Source: Anisus vortex (lineage: Eukaryota; Mollusca; Gastropoda; Planorbidae). Taken from it: a stretch of DNA of 64,000 nt. Location: positions 4,406,587-4,470,586 of the forward strand of contig OX421505.1 in NCBI GenBank assembly GCA_949126835.1. Reading direction: 5' to 3'. A program made the position numbers and the translations under genes. Positions 43,223 to 53,804 of this stretch are shown in pieces. Within the stretch, counting starts at the first letter, position 1; every line of letters starts with the position of its first letter. A model generated the notes under the pieces. It worked only from the letters and a program-made list of their open reading frames with translations. It did not search any database and had not been told where the DNA came from.

Positions 43223-46200
43223 TTGCAACAAAATAAGGTTGAGCATTCAACTAATTCATCTAATAAACATGGCGTTAGATTTAAAATGCCACCATTTGAT
43301 GGAAAAGAAAAAATTTTAGATTTTTTAACTCTCTTTGAAACAACATGTAAAGGGTATAACATTCCGCAATCGGAATGGTATATTCATTTAATTCCTCAAT
43401 TGAAAGACAAAGGAAGGGAAGCATTCGCTCATATTGATAAAGAGATTACTGATTACACAATAATTAGAGAACAGTTGATAAAATTTTTTATCCATTCAGA
43501 GGACTATTATAGACAAAAATTTCATTCTTTTTTATTAACTGATAAAATAGAACCAAGAGCCTTTGTCTCTGAAGTGAAATCATTCTTATTAACTTGGTTA
43601 GAACTAATCAAAATAGACACAAAAAATCCCAATGAAATTATTGAGATGGTAGTAGTAGATAAAGTGTTACAAATGGCTTCCAAACCTTTGTTTACACATA
43701 TTATGGAGAGGAAAGTAAGAAATATTGAAAATTTAATAGATGCTATCTCCAATTTTAAAGATAGTAATCCGAATGTAGAACTTACTAAACAGACTCAAAC
43801 AGTAAATACCATGCAAAATAGAAGACATAGGAGCTATTCACCTCCTAGAACAAATAGTCAATATGGTAGAAGACAAAACTGTGGTAATGAAACAAATACA
43901 AACAGACAAAATCTTAGATGTCACTTTTGTAATCGTTATGGACATATAGACAGATTTTGTGGTTTCAGAATAAAATATGTAAGTAACAGGTATAGACAAA
44001 ATGAAAATAATCAAAATTTTCAAAATAAAAACTTTACAAGACAGAATTTTCCACAAGGAAATCAAAATCAAAACTTTACAAGACGGAATTTTCCACAAGG
44101 AAATCAAAATCAAAACTTTACAAGACAGAATTTTCCACAAGGAAATCAAAATCAAAACTTTACGAGACGGAATTTTCCACAAGGAAATTCTACAAATCAG
44201 CATGTTACCAATCCAAATTCTGAAAATCAAAATTTTCAGAATAGAAATAAAGGCAATACAAATAATCCTACTACTCACAGAAACAATGTAATATTTGAGA
44301 ATAAAGGTCAACTGATCTTATTCCCTGCGTATGTTGAGGGAATACGTACCTATTGTCTAAGGGATACTGGGTCATCTCTCACTTGTGTAGATGAGAGGAT
44401 TATTCCTCCTCATAAAGCCACAAATATCTTAAGGATAGAAACAATTAAACTAGGTAATGGATCTATGGCTAGTTGTCCAATCACTACCATACAAATTGAT
44501 ACTCCTTGGCTTACAGGAATTACTGAAGCAGCAATTTTAAAAAATTGTGTTGCTCCCCTGATAATAGGTAATACATATGGAGTCAAACAGGACAATAGTT
44601 TTGAAATATTTCAACAATGGATGGATCTTAAATCCACAGATTTAAACTTAAAACCTGTAATTTTGTTAGAAAATAATCAACAGGGAGATTTATCACAAGA
44701 TGAATTCGGCCCTGCCTTGCAAACTGTCAGTTTTTTACAAACACTAGGCAAGTCAGACAGTAGCATTATTAATGACACACCTAGTATAGATATATCTATA
44801 AACAAAGTGAAAGAAAATCTAATGCCTAAATGGAATGGTACAGAGAAATTGAATCAATATATTGAAAGGTTTGAAGAACAATGTGAAATAAATAATATAC
44901 CTAAACAATTGCATGCCATATCACTATGCAAACATTTAGAAAATCACAAAGCAATATACAATATTGCAGAGAAAGAAATCAATGACTTTCAAACATTGAA
45001 AACAAACATTTTAGCATATATTGATACTACTCAAAAGAAAACTGAAACACAAATGAAAAAACGTGAACAGATTAGCTTAAATAGTATGCCTTTTGATGAA
45101 CAAACTTTAAAAAATGAACAAAAACAAGATGAGTATATAAACAAAATTGTGTCACAACTTGGTAAAGAAAATTTTAAACAAGGACAAATGAAATTAATTA
45201 ATGGAATTCTTTGTAGGATAGAAACAAAAACTGATATAACTCAAATAGTTGTGCCAAAATCTTTGACAGTGCAAATAATGACAATTTCGCATGATAATGC
45301 ATTAGCAGGTCACTTAAGTACAAAAAAAACTTGTAACAAAATCAAAAACAACTTCTGGTGGCCCAATTTAGAAAAGGATTTGAAAACGTTCATAAAAAGT
45401 TGTTCAACATGTCTGATACATAATCAGAAAAATTCAAAACATAAAGCACCTTTACAAAAAACAGATACTGTAGACAAACCTTTTGTAAAGATAGCCATTG
45501 ATATTATTGGACCTATGAAAGAAGCTAGGAATTCAAAAGCTAAATTTGCATTAACACTCATAGATATGGGTAGTAGATGGGTGGAAGTAATCCCTCTAAG
45601 AGAAATAACCGCAGATAGAGTATGTAACTCACTATTACCAATATTCTGCAGATTTGGATTTCCTAAAACTATATTAAGTGATAATGGTACCCAATTCAAA
45701 TCCAAATTGACTCAAGCTTTTACTAAAATGCTCAACATAACACAAATTTTTAGTTCAATCTACCACCCAGAGTCAAACGGTATGGTTGAAAGGGCAAATC
45801 AAACTATAAAACAAATGTTAGCTAAGGTTTGCGAAGAACACCCTTATGAATGGGATGAATTCCTACCAGCCATTCTCTTTGCTTATAGACAGGCAAAGCA
45901 TGAAAGCACTGGTTACTCACCTTTTGAGTTAATCTTTGGTAGAAATGCCAATGGTCCATTAGAGAATTTTAAAGCAGAATTACTAAAAATCAAAGAAACA
46001 AAAATGTCACCTTTTGATCTAATAAATAAGACAGAAAAACATATGCAAACAGCATATCAATTTGCTGTGGGAAAAAAACAAGAAATTATAGAAAAAACCA
46101 TACTTAAAGAAAACATGAATAAAAACTTAAGAAAGTTAGAAATAGGAAACAAAGTACTTGTATATTTACCCATTGGTTCTGGTAATACTATGCAATGGAA

Positions 46201-46774
46201 AGGTCCTTATGACATTATACATAAATTGTCAGATGTTACATATAAAATTGACATAAATGGTAGGGAAAAAATTGTTCACATCAACAATTTAAGACATTAT
46301 GAAGAAAGCAATATAGTTGATACTACATCAAAAACCAATGACAAAATAGAAAACAACAATGTTATCATCGTTGAAGATGAAAATATTAAAGACATTCCAA
46401 GTAATGCTAACTACTTGTGTGGCATGACCGCAAATACAACTAATGAATTAGAGCAAATTAACTTAGATCATATTCAAAGTGTAGAAACTAAAAATAAAAT
46501 TGTAAAAATATTAAACAAATTTAAAGATACAATCACAGAAACACCTGGTTTGACTAATGTCATTGAACATAGAATAGAATTAACTGACAAAAAAGAGTTT
46601 AGATTAAAAGCTTATAGAATTCCACAAATGCTAGTTGACAAAGTGGATAAAGAATTGAACCAATTAATTGAAAATAAGATTATAAACAAATCTATGTCTC
46701 AATACTCTTCACCAATGGTAATAGTACGAAAAAAAATGGTTCAATTAGACTTTGCTGTGACTATCGCAAATTAA
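43223..46774 (+). CDS. E2 Gag-protease-integrase-RT polyprotein (main frame)
   Basis: Numbering from 43223. Residues 18-100: capsid-like helices (FKMPPFDGKEKILDF). 233-246: CCHC knuckle CHFCNRYGHIDRFC. 267-325: four 14-residue Asn/Gln-rich repeats (NFTRQNFPQGNQNQ). About 378-386: retropepsin LRDTGSS. 531-600: a second capsid-like domain (LMPKWNGTEKLNQYI) aligning with the first. 689-730: integrase HHCC zinc finger. About 757, 819 and 855: catalytic D, D, E (IDIIGP, LSDNGTQF, NGMVERANQT), all present. About 990-1025: GPY/F module. 1122 on: start of RT, which is cut off by a frameshift in the A8 run at about 46730. Integrase precedes RT. The frame then continues at 46728-47868. Confidence 0.86.
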   Translation: MQQNKVEHSTNSSNKHGVRFKMPPFDGKEKILDFLTLFETTCKGYNIPQSEWYIHLIPQLKDKGREAFAHIDKEITDYTIIREQLIKFFIHSEDYYRQKFHSFLLTDKIEPRAFVSEVKSFLLTWLELIKIDTKNPNEIIEMVVVDKVLQMASKPLFTHIMERKVRNIENLIDAISNFKDSNPNVELTKQTQTVNTMQNRRHRSYSPPRTNSQYGRRQNCGNETNTNRQNLRCHFCNRYGHIDRFCGFRIKYVSNRYRQNENNQNFQNKNFTRQNFPQGNQNQNFTRRNFPQGNQNQNFTRQNFPQGNQNQNFTRRNFPQGNSTNQHVTNPNSENQNFQNRNKGNTNNPTTHRNNVIFENKGQLILFPAYVEGIRTYCLRDTGSSLTCVDERIIPPHKATNILRIETIKLGNGSMASCPITTIQIDTPWLTGITEAAILKNCVAPLIIGNTYGVKQDNSFEIFQQWMDLKSTDLNLKPVILLENNQQGDLSQDEFGPALQTVSFLQTLGKSDSSIINDTPSIDISINKVKENLMPKWNGTEKLNQYIERFEEQCEINNIPKQLHAISLCKHLENHKAIYNIAEKEINDFQTLKTNILAYIDTTQKKTETQMKKREQISLNSMPFDEQTLKNEQKQDEYINKIVSQLGKENFKQGQMKLINGILCRIETKTDITQIVVPKSLTVQIMTISHDNALAGHLSTKKTCNKIKNNFWWPNLEKDLKTFIKSCSTCLIHNQKNSKHKAPLQKTDTVDKPFVKIAIDIIGPMKEARNSKAKFALTLIDMGSRWVEVIPLREITADRVCNSLLPIFCRFGFPKTILSDNGTQFKSKLTQAFTKMLNITQIFSSIYHPESNGMVERANQTIKQMLAKVCEEHPYEWDEFLPAILFAYRQAKHESTGYSPFELIFGRNANGPLENFKAELLKIKETKMSPFDLINKTEKHMQTAYQFAVGKKQEIIEKTILKENMNKNLRKLEIGNKVLVYLPIGSGNTMQWKGPYDIIHKLSDVTYKIDINGREKIVHINNLRHYEESNIVDTTSKTNDKIENNNVIIVEDENIKDIPSNANYLCGMTANTTNELEQINLDHIQSVETKNKIVKILNKFKDTITETPGLTNVIEHRIELTDKKEFRLKAYRIPQMLVDKVDKELNQLIENKIINKSMSQYSSPMVIVRKKMVQLDFAVTIAN

Positions 46775-47868
46775 ATAAAATCACAAAAATTGATCAAGAA
46801 GGGTTACCTAACATAGACAATATCATCAATACTATGGCAACTGGGAAAATATTTTCCACTAGTCGTTTTTGGCAAGTACCTATAGATAAAAATTCTAAAG
46901 ATTAAGCAGCTTTTATCACACATAGAGGTGTGTTTAACCGGAATGTAATGCCATTTGGTCTCAGAAATAGTACTGCAACTTTCACTAAATTAATGAGAAA
47001 AATTCTTCCTCAAAGAAACAACATAATTCACTATGTGGATGATGTATGTATATATACAGAAACTTGGGATGAACACTTGACTATTTTAGAAGAAGTCTTA
47101 CAAATACTAAAGGATAACAATTTAACTGTATCTCCAACTAAATTAAAGATAGGACAAACAGAAATTGAATTTCTGGGACATACATTTTCTAATGGCCAAG
47201 TCAAGCCAACAGAACAATTACACAAAAAGATCTTAGAAATAAAGACACCTAAAACTAAGAAAGAAGTTAGAGCACTCTTAGGTTTATTCAATTATTACAG
47301 CAAGTTTATTCCAAAATACAGTCAAATAGTTAGACCTATTATAGATCTTACAAAAAAATATCAGCCAAATTATGTAAATTGGAATAATGAATGTGAACAA
47401 TCATTCAGACAACTAGTTAATGAGTTTTCTAAAGAACCAATTCTGGAAACTATTCAGAAAAATGATGAAATTATTTTAGCCTGTGATGCGTCAAAAATAG
47501 GACTAGGTGCTTGTATTTTTAAGAAAGTAATGATAGATTCAGAAATGGTGTACAAACCAGCATTCTATATAAGCCGTGCATTAACTAATAGTGAAAAAAA
47601 TTTCAGTATATTGGAATTGGAAGGTTTATGCATAGCTTATGCTGTATTGAAATTTCAATACTATTTGTTAGGACGTAAGTTTACAATTCTCACAGATCAC
47701 AAACCATTAGTAAATTTTAATGTGTCAAATGTAAATAACAAACGCATAAACAAATATGCATTATTACTATCTGATTATCAGTTTCAGATCAAAAGCATAG
47801 TTGGAAAAGATAATCATTTGCCAGATGTGTTATCAAGATTATCCATTTATATCCCAGATATTGAATAG
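46775..47868 (+). pseudogene. E2 RT and RNase H
   Basis: Continues the polyprotein after the 46730 frameshift. RT motif A is damaged: the FSTSRFWQVPID segment lacks the LDLxxG stretch with the first catalytic Asp. TAA at 46903-46905 interrupts the next motif (NSKD*AAF). From 46930 the frame is open: YVDD catalytic box near residue 36, connection, then RNase H with D, E, D (ACDASKIGLG, ELEGLCIAYA, LTDHKPL). The deletion disables polymerase activity regardless of the frameshifts. Ends at 47868, 320 bases before the right LTR. Confidence 0.85.
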
Positions 47869-48190
47869 ACAATACTGAAAGATAATTGTCTAGGACTAAT
47901 GTAAAACTTGAGACTTCAGATTTTTGGTCTCATAGTTAATAAGATGGTGTATAACTTCTGTAAGACACCGATGTAAATTGTTTTTATGATGATTATTTAT
48001 GTTTTTATGATGATTATTTATGTTTTTTGTACTATGATTACATGAATATTACATGACTTAATTAGATACGTTAACTATTGATATGCAACTAAATATTTCA
48101 TTGATTTTGTAACAATAATTTATGTTCCCTATATATGTAATTATGCAAAAATAATAATGAATTATTATTTTTTCCGGGAGGGGTGAGTAA
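47869..48190 (+). other. E2 3' untranslated region and polypurine tract
   Basis: Contains a short TTTATGATGATTATT duplication near 47980-48020 and the polypurine run GGGAGGGGTGAGTAA at 48176-48190, immediately before the right LTR. Confidence 0.6.
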
Positions 48191-48723
48191 TGCTAGTATG
48201 CACTAACATGGTCAAAGGGAAAAGACTCAGTAAATAGTCAATAGTCAATAGTATAGTACAAGAGTTATGGGCACTGGGAAGATTATGAATGTCACGATCT
48301 AGTTTGTTCTACTGCGTCTTAGATTTATAAAGAATGCTTTGCACGTTTTTCATGTGATACTTGCTTGACTGGGCAAGGCTGATCACGGGGGTAAAAGACC
48401 GGAGAATGGTCAGTCGACTCAAATATCTAGCAGCGTATAGACGTATACGCTAGACTCGGAATTATACCACATTTTATCAGAATACTATTTCATTTCTTGG
48501 ACTTATATTATATTATATGATTGTTGGATGTACTGTGAATAATGTATTGTGAGTAATAATAAATAGATATATATATTGCTGCAAAGATTTGAATTATCAA
48601 GTGTGTTAAACGTACTGTGAAAATAATATTAAAGAAACATTTAACTCAACTCAATCAACTCAATCAACTCATGATTCTATTAGCCTACGAAGAACAATAA
48701 TAATTAAAATAGAATCAATAACA
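48191..48723 (+). repeat. E2 right LTR
   Basis: 533 bp. It preserves the uninterrupted E1 target (AAATAGATATATAT at about 48562), proving the E1 insertion in the left copy. Confidence 0.92.
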
Positions 48724-48728
48724 GTGAG

Positions 48729-48951
48729 TATCATTGTATTTAGTGAAGATCTTATTATCTCATGCTGAAATTTGTTTATAGTTGTCTAGAGTATTCCTGG
48801 TTCTAATAATCCCCTGGCAATTCACATAACGTAGTTTTAGAGTTTTCAGTTGATTTTACTTCATTGTATAATTATTTTTGGCTTATATTATACAGCAAGA
48901 ACCTCGATGTTGAGTTGTAGTGTAGATTAATAATATAGTCAAATAAATACT

Positions 48952-49003
<52 letters not shown>

Positions 49004-49524
49004 CTTTTATATATTGACGTTAACCAAGTTGTGTAGAAAGCAACGATAAATTTGGTTTAATTTACAAAATCAATCCAGTAGGAATCAAAATCATATTATA
49101 TATACAATCAAGAAATACACATATTCCAATTAGTATTGAATATCCTCAATGAACATATAGCATTGTAGTTAATAGTAGAATAATAAATCTTCCATGACAC
49201 AAATCAGGTAGGAACGAGACTCAATGACTTAGAGCGTAGAATCTTAGATGTTACTAGATCGACTGTACGCCAAGAACTAAATTAAAAGTGTGCGTGGAAT
49301 CGCGTAGAAAAATATAATATGGGTCAATCGTTGGAAAATCCAGCTAGCTTAGTTACACGAGTATTTCAATCGAGCTCGCGTGTTGACTGCGTGATCAGAT
49401 TGTCTTTTATTAAGAACAAGCAATAAGGCTCTAACAAAATAAGGAGAAACCGATCGACCTTAACATGCTTTATGTGCATGGACAGTTCATGTTTTTATCG
49501 AGGTTAAAAAAACAACAATGCTCT
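48729..49524 (-). repeat. E3 left LTR, part 2 of 3
   Basis: Matches the right LTR from 56491 to about 57256 apart from an added TA microsatellite (48957-49001). It ends at CTCT, the target of the solo LTR. Confidence 0.85.
48957..49001. repeat. TA microsatellite inside E3 left LTR
   Basis: About 22 TA units replacing CACACATGTACA of the right LTR, so it expanded after E3 inserted. Confidence 0.9.
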
Positions 49525-50151
49525 TGTTATGGACTGTCACTATGATGACTATTATTACGACTCGTTAAATCGGATTCAATGCATATAGTTGTATCTTTAT
49601 TAGAAGTCTCTAGATTCTGCAAATCTGTAGCCCAAGCTAGGGGTTCCTTGACTGACAGGTCTATGCAGTAATGTAGTTATATTCGTGATAATTATCTTTC
49701 ACACCTTTCTCAACACTGATAGATCAAACAACTCCAGTTGTTGAATAAACAATTTTATTTAAATTGTAGACTCAATATAAACGATCAATAAAGGCGTCAA
49801 CTGATGGTAACATAAGTATTTCAATAAATGGCATATAATATACAAGTATCAATATAGCGACTTCACTCTACAAACTTTCAAACTGAACTAACTTTAAGGA
49901 GGTGGGGACTTTACAAAGAAAACTATCATCGAAGATTCTACAGGGTCTTAATACGCATTTTAACCTCTTTCCCTATAGAATACTACGATCCAGAATTATC
50001 CTCCAATTTCCACGGGGTTTGAAGGAATTATTTTATTTAAACTGCCCTCAGGACAGAAAGGTCAAACCTTGGTCGCCTTGGTCTCTAATACGCACTTGTT
50101 AAGAGGTCAATGCCTTACTACGTCATTCATTTATGACCGATATTCGTAACA
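49525..50151 (-). mobile_element. solo LTR of the E1 family
   Basis: 627 bp, TGTTATGG...CGTAACA, clearly the same LTR as E1 but more diverged. Flanked by CTCT (49521-49524 and 50152-50155); the right E3 LTR has the empty site. Formed by recombination between the LTRs of an older E1-type insertion. Confidence 0.9.
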
Positions 50152-50155
50152 CTCT

Positions 50156-50288
50156 AATTAGGTTAGGAAAAACCCGGGGGGGGGGAAACCTTGACTTAGA
50201 AATATTTTATATCGTTTAAACGCAATTCGCTTAAATGATTTAGTTGGTTTATTAACAATGTAATGTAGGGGATTTACGTTTCGTAACA
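50156..50288 (-). repeat. E3 left LTR, part 3 of 3
   Basis: Matches the end of the right LTR (TTTACGTTTCGTAACA). A G run here has expanded. Confidence 0.85.
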
Positions 50289-51058
50289 GTCGCCCGTACC
50301 AAAAGGAAAATAACATTGCATACTAAACAATAGAAGTGTGCAATTTTTTTTAGAACCGACTGCACTTAACTTTAGTTCTAAACAATATACAAAAAAACTG
50401 ACTCCACCTGGGTAGTCCGGTAAATAAGACAAGTAAGGGAGATAATTTATTCTATTAAACCCTCATCATATAGGATTTCAAGTTATCCTTAGATCATAAC
50501 ACATTTTCGCGTTATTCTAAAAAAATTATACTCTCTGAGATATCATTCCTTATAAACATCATCATCTTATTTATAAGATAAAAATCAACATAACTAATGT
50601 TATCATATTAAACAATTCAACCATTAATTAATTCAACTTAAATGAAATTAATAATTAAATAAACTTAAGAGTAAGAATTTAATCTTAAGTGTGTAAGCAT
50701 GTGAAGTGTATGCACATTACTCTATTTTGTTTTTTACATAATCACAACTATAGTTTGATTGTTTCAAAATAAGGATGTACATTTCTGTTCATTCATTATC
50801 TTACTAATAATGAGAAATTATGTTCGTAAATCCATAATATTTTATAAGTAACTTATTAGGTTCTTTCTTTTTTTACTACAACAATAATAATATTTGTTTT
50901 AGCAAATGGAAATATTCATGGCATAAAATAAGGCTTAGGATATTGCATAAAATAATCAAAACATATTCATATATTCATGCATTTATATTTTAAATGATCC
51001 AATTCTCTTAATTAGGATTATCAGAATATATACATGAAGTTATCCTTTTATATATTTG
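50289..51058 (-). other. E3 3' non-coding region
   Basis: Between RNase H and the 3' LTR, AT-rich. No ORF and no strong polypurine tract next to the LTR (GGTACGGGCGAC on the element strand), which is unusual. Confidence 0.45.
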
Positions 51059-51613
51059 TTACATGCGCGATAGGGAGTCCGCGACGATGTTATCTTTTCC
51101 AGATAAGTGAGTTATTTTTAAGTTGTAAGCTTGAATAAACCAACTCCATCTTAGAATGCGCTGATTTTGTTTGATGCGGGAAAGAAATACTAGTGGATTG
51201 TGATGAGTGAATATCTCGATTGGGAACTGAGAACCATTTACATAGTTATTGAAATGTTTCAATGCTTGGATAAGTCCTAGCAATTCCTGCTCTATTGTGC
51301 TATAATTTACCTCATGTGGGTTACATTTTTTTGAACAAAAGCTAATGGGATGTTCAAGAGAATCATCTCCAATTTGTGAGATTACCACGCCCATTCCTGA
51401 ATTACACGAGTCTACCGTTATTCTGAAAGGCTTAGTATAATCAGGTGAGACTAATACTGGTGCCTTGGTCAGTATGTCTTTTATATCATTAAAGGCTTGG
51501 TCACATTCCTGAGTCCACTTAATTTGAATTTTCTTTCTTAAGAGATTTGTCAAAGGGCAAGTGATAATAGAACAGTTTTTACAAATCTTCCTGTAGTACC
51601 CGGCCATACCCAA
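51059..51613 (-). CDS. E3 RNase H
   Basis: About 184 residues: RT-RNase H connection (GMAGYYRKICKNCS), then RNase H with FRITVDSCNSGMG (Asp), QELLGLIQALKHF (Glu) and IFTHHNPLVFL, where the usual TDH is THH, so the third catalytic Asp is His. Ends with the GKDNIVADSLSRM block. Joined in frame to RT except for one TGA at 51617-51619, which may have been a CGA. Confidence 0.85.
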   Translation of the reverse strand: MGMAGYYRKICKNCSIITCPLTNLLRKKIQIKWTQECDQAFNDIKDILTKAPVLVSPDYTKPFRITVDSCNSGMGVVISQIGDDSLEHPISFCSKKCNPHEVNYSTIEQELLGLIQALKHFNNYVNGSQFPIEIFTHHNPLVFLSRIKQNQRILRWSWFIQAYNLKITHLSGKDNIVADSLSRM

Positions 51614-51616
51614 AAA

Positions 51617-52549
51617 TCATCGGAGTTGTTTCTGAGTTTTAGGGACAGGGAATTCCTGTATAGCTTTGACTTTGGCATTCACTGGTTTTACTTTGCCATT
51701 ACCCACTACATGACCTAAGTATTCAATTTCTGCATGGCAAAATTGACTTTTAACTAGGTTTATAGTGAGATTAGCCTGTTTTAGTTTTTGGAATAATAGT
51801 CTTAACTGATCTAGATGATAATTAAAGTTATTACTGAACACTACGATATCGTCCAGATATGCATGGCATTGTGGGATATCATGGATAATAGTGTTTATTA
51901 GTCTTTGAAAACTAGCTGGAGCATTGACTATTCCGAATGGCATTACTTTAAACTTATATAATCCATCAGGAGTAACAAAAGTTGATACCTCCTGAGCCCT
52001 ATCTGTCAATGGGATTTGGAAATAAGCTGTTAGTAAGTCAATCTTAGTTACATAGTCTGCAGTGCTTACTCTATCGATTAAATCATCTAACCGTGGTATG
52101 GGATACGAATCTGTTTTTGTCACTTGGTTTAATTTCCTATAGTCTACACAAAAGCGTAGTGAACCATCAGATTTGGGAACCAACACACATGGGGATGACC
52201 AATCACTGTTACTGTGAGTAATTATATCATTGCTCAGCATATAATCAATTTCTTTCCGGATGTGTTCAAGTTGTATGGGATTAACCCTATACGGATGTTG
52301 TTTGACAGGTTTAACATTATCATCTTTTAAGACTACATCATGGCTAACCAAAGTTGTTTTGTTAGGGACATCACTAAACAAATTTACATGATCATAGATT
52401 AAACCCTTGATAGAAGTCTGTTCACCTGAGTCTAGATGTGCCAGTTTATCATCGAGGTTTTTAAGTGCTTTAGTGTTCTGAAGTTTACTTTCTATGATTG
52501 TCTTTTTAAATTTAGGCGGGGGTGTTTCAACAGTTTTGATAGCACTCAC
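51617..52549 (-). CDS. E3 reverse transcriptase
   Basis: About 310 residues from the RT N-terminus (DWSSPCVLVPKSDGSLRFCV) through motif A (KIDLLTAYFQIPL, Asp present) and the catalytic YLDD box to AIQEFPVPKTQKQLR, where TGA interrupts. In the same frame as the integrase ORF, separated by TAA at 52568-52570. Confidence 0.88.
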   Translation of the reverse strand: MSAIKTVETPPPKFKKTIIESKLQNTKALKNLDDKLAHLDSGEQTSIKGLIYDHVNLFSDVPNKTTLVSHDVVLKDDNVKPVKQHPYRVNPIQLEHIRKEIDYMLSNDIITHSNSDWSSPCVLVPKSDGSLRFCVDYRKLNQVTKTDSYPIPRLDDLIDRVSTADYVTKIDLLTAYFQIPLTDRAQEVSTFVTPDGLYKFKVMPFGIVNAPASFQRLINTIIHDIPQCHAYLDDIVVFSNNFNYHLDQLRLLFQKLKQANLTINLVKSQFCHAEIEYLGHVVGNGKVKPVNAKVKAIQEFPVPKTQKQLR

Positions 52550-52567
52550 TGGCCTAATGTCAGTTTG

Positions 52568-53734
52568 TTATTCCCTAACAACATAAGGTTTTAGCATGTT
52601 TATATGGCACAGTCTCTGTGTTTTCCTTCTATCAGGGGTTTTTACAAGGTATGTTACATCACTGATTTTATCTAAAACCTGATATGGTTCTGTATATTTT
52701 GCACTCAGGGGTTGTCCATACAATTGGGTCAACATGAGAACTTTATCACCAGGATGGAAACATCGGGATCTGGCCTTGACATCATAGTACCCTTTCATTC
52801 TTTTCTTAGCCTGCAAAAGATTATCTTTAACATGATTAAAAGCATGATTTATTATATTGCTAAATTGTTCCACATAAGCTACGAGTCCAGTCTCTTCATC
52901 AGAATTTAACAAGGTTTCCTGCAACAGTTTTAGAGGTCCTCGAACTGAATGTCCAAACACTAACTCGAACGGACTGAATCCAAGATATTCCTGCACAGTT
53001 TCTCTAGTCGCGAAAAGAGCGAATGGAATACCGCGATCCCAGTCTTCAGTGTTCTCAAAACAGTAGGTGCGGAGCATTGTTTTCAGAGTCTGATGATATC
53101 TTTTTAGGGCACCTTGGCTTTGCAGATGGTACGCTGTTGATGTGGCATGTTGGATGCCTATTTTTTTTAAGACCTGGTTAAACAGCTTTGATGTAAAGTT
53201 AGATCCTTGGTCTGACTGTATAGTCTTTGGAAGACCGTATCTTGAACAAAATGCAATCTGTGCGTCAGATATCTTATCTGCGTTAATGGTGCGTAGCGGA
53301 ATAGCTTCAGGATATCTCGTGGCAGTGCACATTATAGTGAATAAGTACTGGTGTCCTGTCTTTGTTTTAGGCAAAGGACCTACACAGTCTATTAGCAAGT
53401 GGCTAAATGGTTCTGCAAAGGCAGGTATTGGCTTTAGAGGTGCTACCGGTATAGTCTGGTTAGGTTTACCAACTATCTGGCATGTATTACATGACTTGCA
53501 GTATTTTGTGACGTCACGATGTAGTCCAGGCCAATAGAAGTACGGAAGAATTCGACGGTAAGTCTTGTTCACTCCTAGATGACCAGCATATGGCGTGTCA
53601 TGAGCCATGTGTAAGATGTCATTGCGATATATGGCTGGTACCACAATCTGACTTCCTTCTCTGCAATTGTCATTATCACATTTCACATCTCTCCATTTTT
53701 GCATTAATATTCCCTCCTTCAGAAAAAAATCCAT
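52568..53734 (-). CDS. E3 integrase, encoded upstream of RT
   Basis: 388 residues. HHCC zinc finger (HMAHDTPYAGH at 42-52, CKSCNTC near 81-87). Core with LLIDCVGP (first Asp, near 114) and QSDQGSNF (second Asp, near 173). The third acidic position reads GALKRYHQ where relatives have LERFH, so the catalytic Glu is Lys. GPY/F-like module (EPYQVLDKISDVTYLV, near 345) and C-terminal HINMLKPY. The ATG at 53734 is probably internal; the frame enters from Gag after a shift near 53750-53800. Confidence 0.87.
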   Translation of the reverse strand: MDFFLKEGILMQKWRDVKCDNDNCREGSQIVVPAIYRNDILHMAHDTPYAGHLGVNKTYRRILPYFYWPGLHRDVTKYCKSCNTCQIVGKPNQTIPVAPLKPIPAFAEPFSHLLIDCVGPLPKTKTGHQYLFTIMCTATRYPEAIPLRTINADKISDAQIAFCSRYGLPKTIQSDQGSNFTSKLFNQVLKKIGIQHATSTAYHLQSQGALKRYHQTLKTMLRTYCFENTEDWDRGIPFALFATRETVQEYLGFSPFELVFGHSVRGPLKLLQETLLNSDEETGLVAYVEQFSNIINHAFNHVKDNLLQAKKRMKGYYDVKARSRCFHPGDKVLMLTQLYGQPLSAKYTEPYQVLDKISDVTYLVKTPDRRKTQRLCHINMLKPYVVRE

Positions 53735-53804
53735 TTCATTTAGTTTCTGCCTCCTGTTCAGTTATCACCTTTTTCTTCAGGTGTTTAATTCCTGAATCTC
53801 TATT

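Larger units (their letters stand above)
34185..48723 (+). mobile_element. E2: Gmr1-like Ty3/gypsy retrotransposon with internal E1 insertion
   Basis: Plus-strand element with 533-bp LTRs. The left LTR is 34185-34560 joined to 40936-41092, the right LTR is 48191-48723, and the target duplication is GTGAG (34180-34184 and 48724-48728). LTRs begin TGCTAG and end AATAACA. The polypurine tract GGGAGGGGTGAGTAA lies just before the right LTR. The candidate primer site starts TGGTGGCAGCG at 41094. Coding order: Gag, protease, second capsid-like domain, integrase, RT, RNase H. The two LTRs differ at only about two positions that I can see, so insertion is recent, yet the RT is damaged. Confidence 0.9.
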
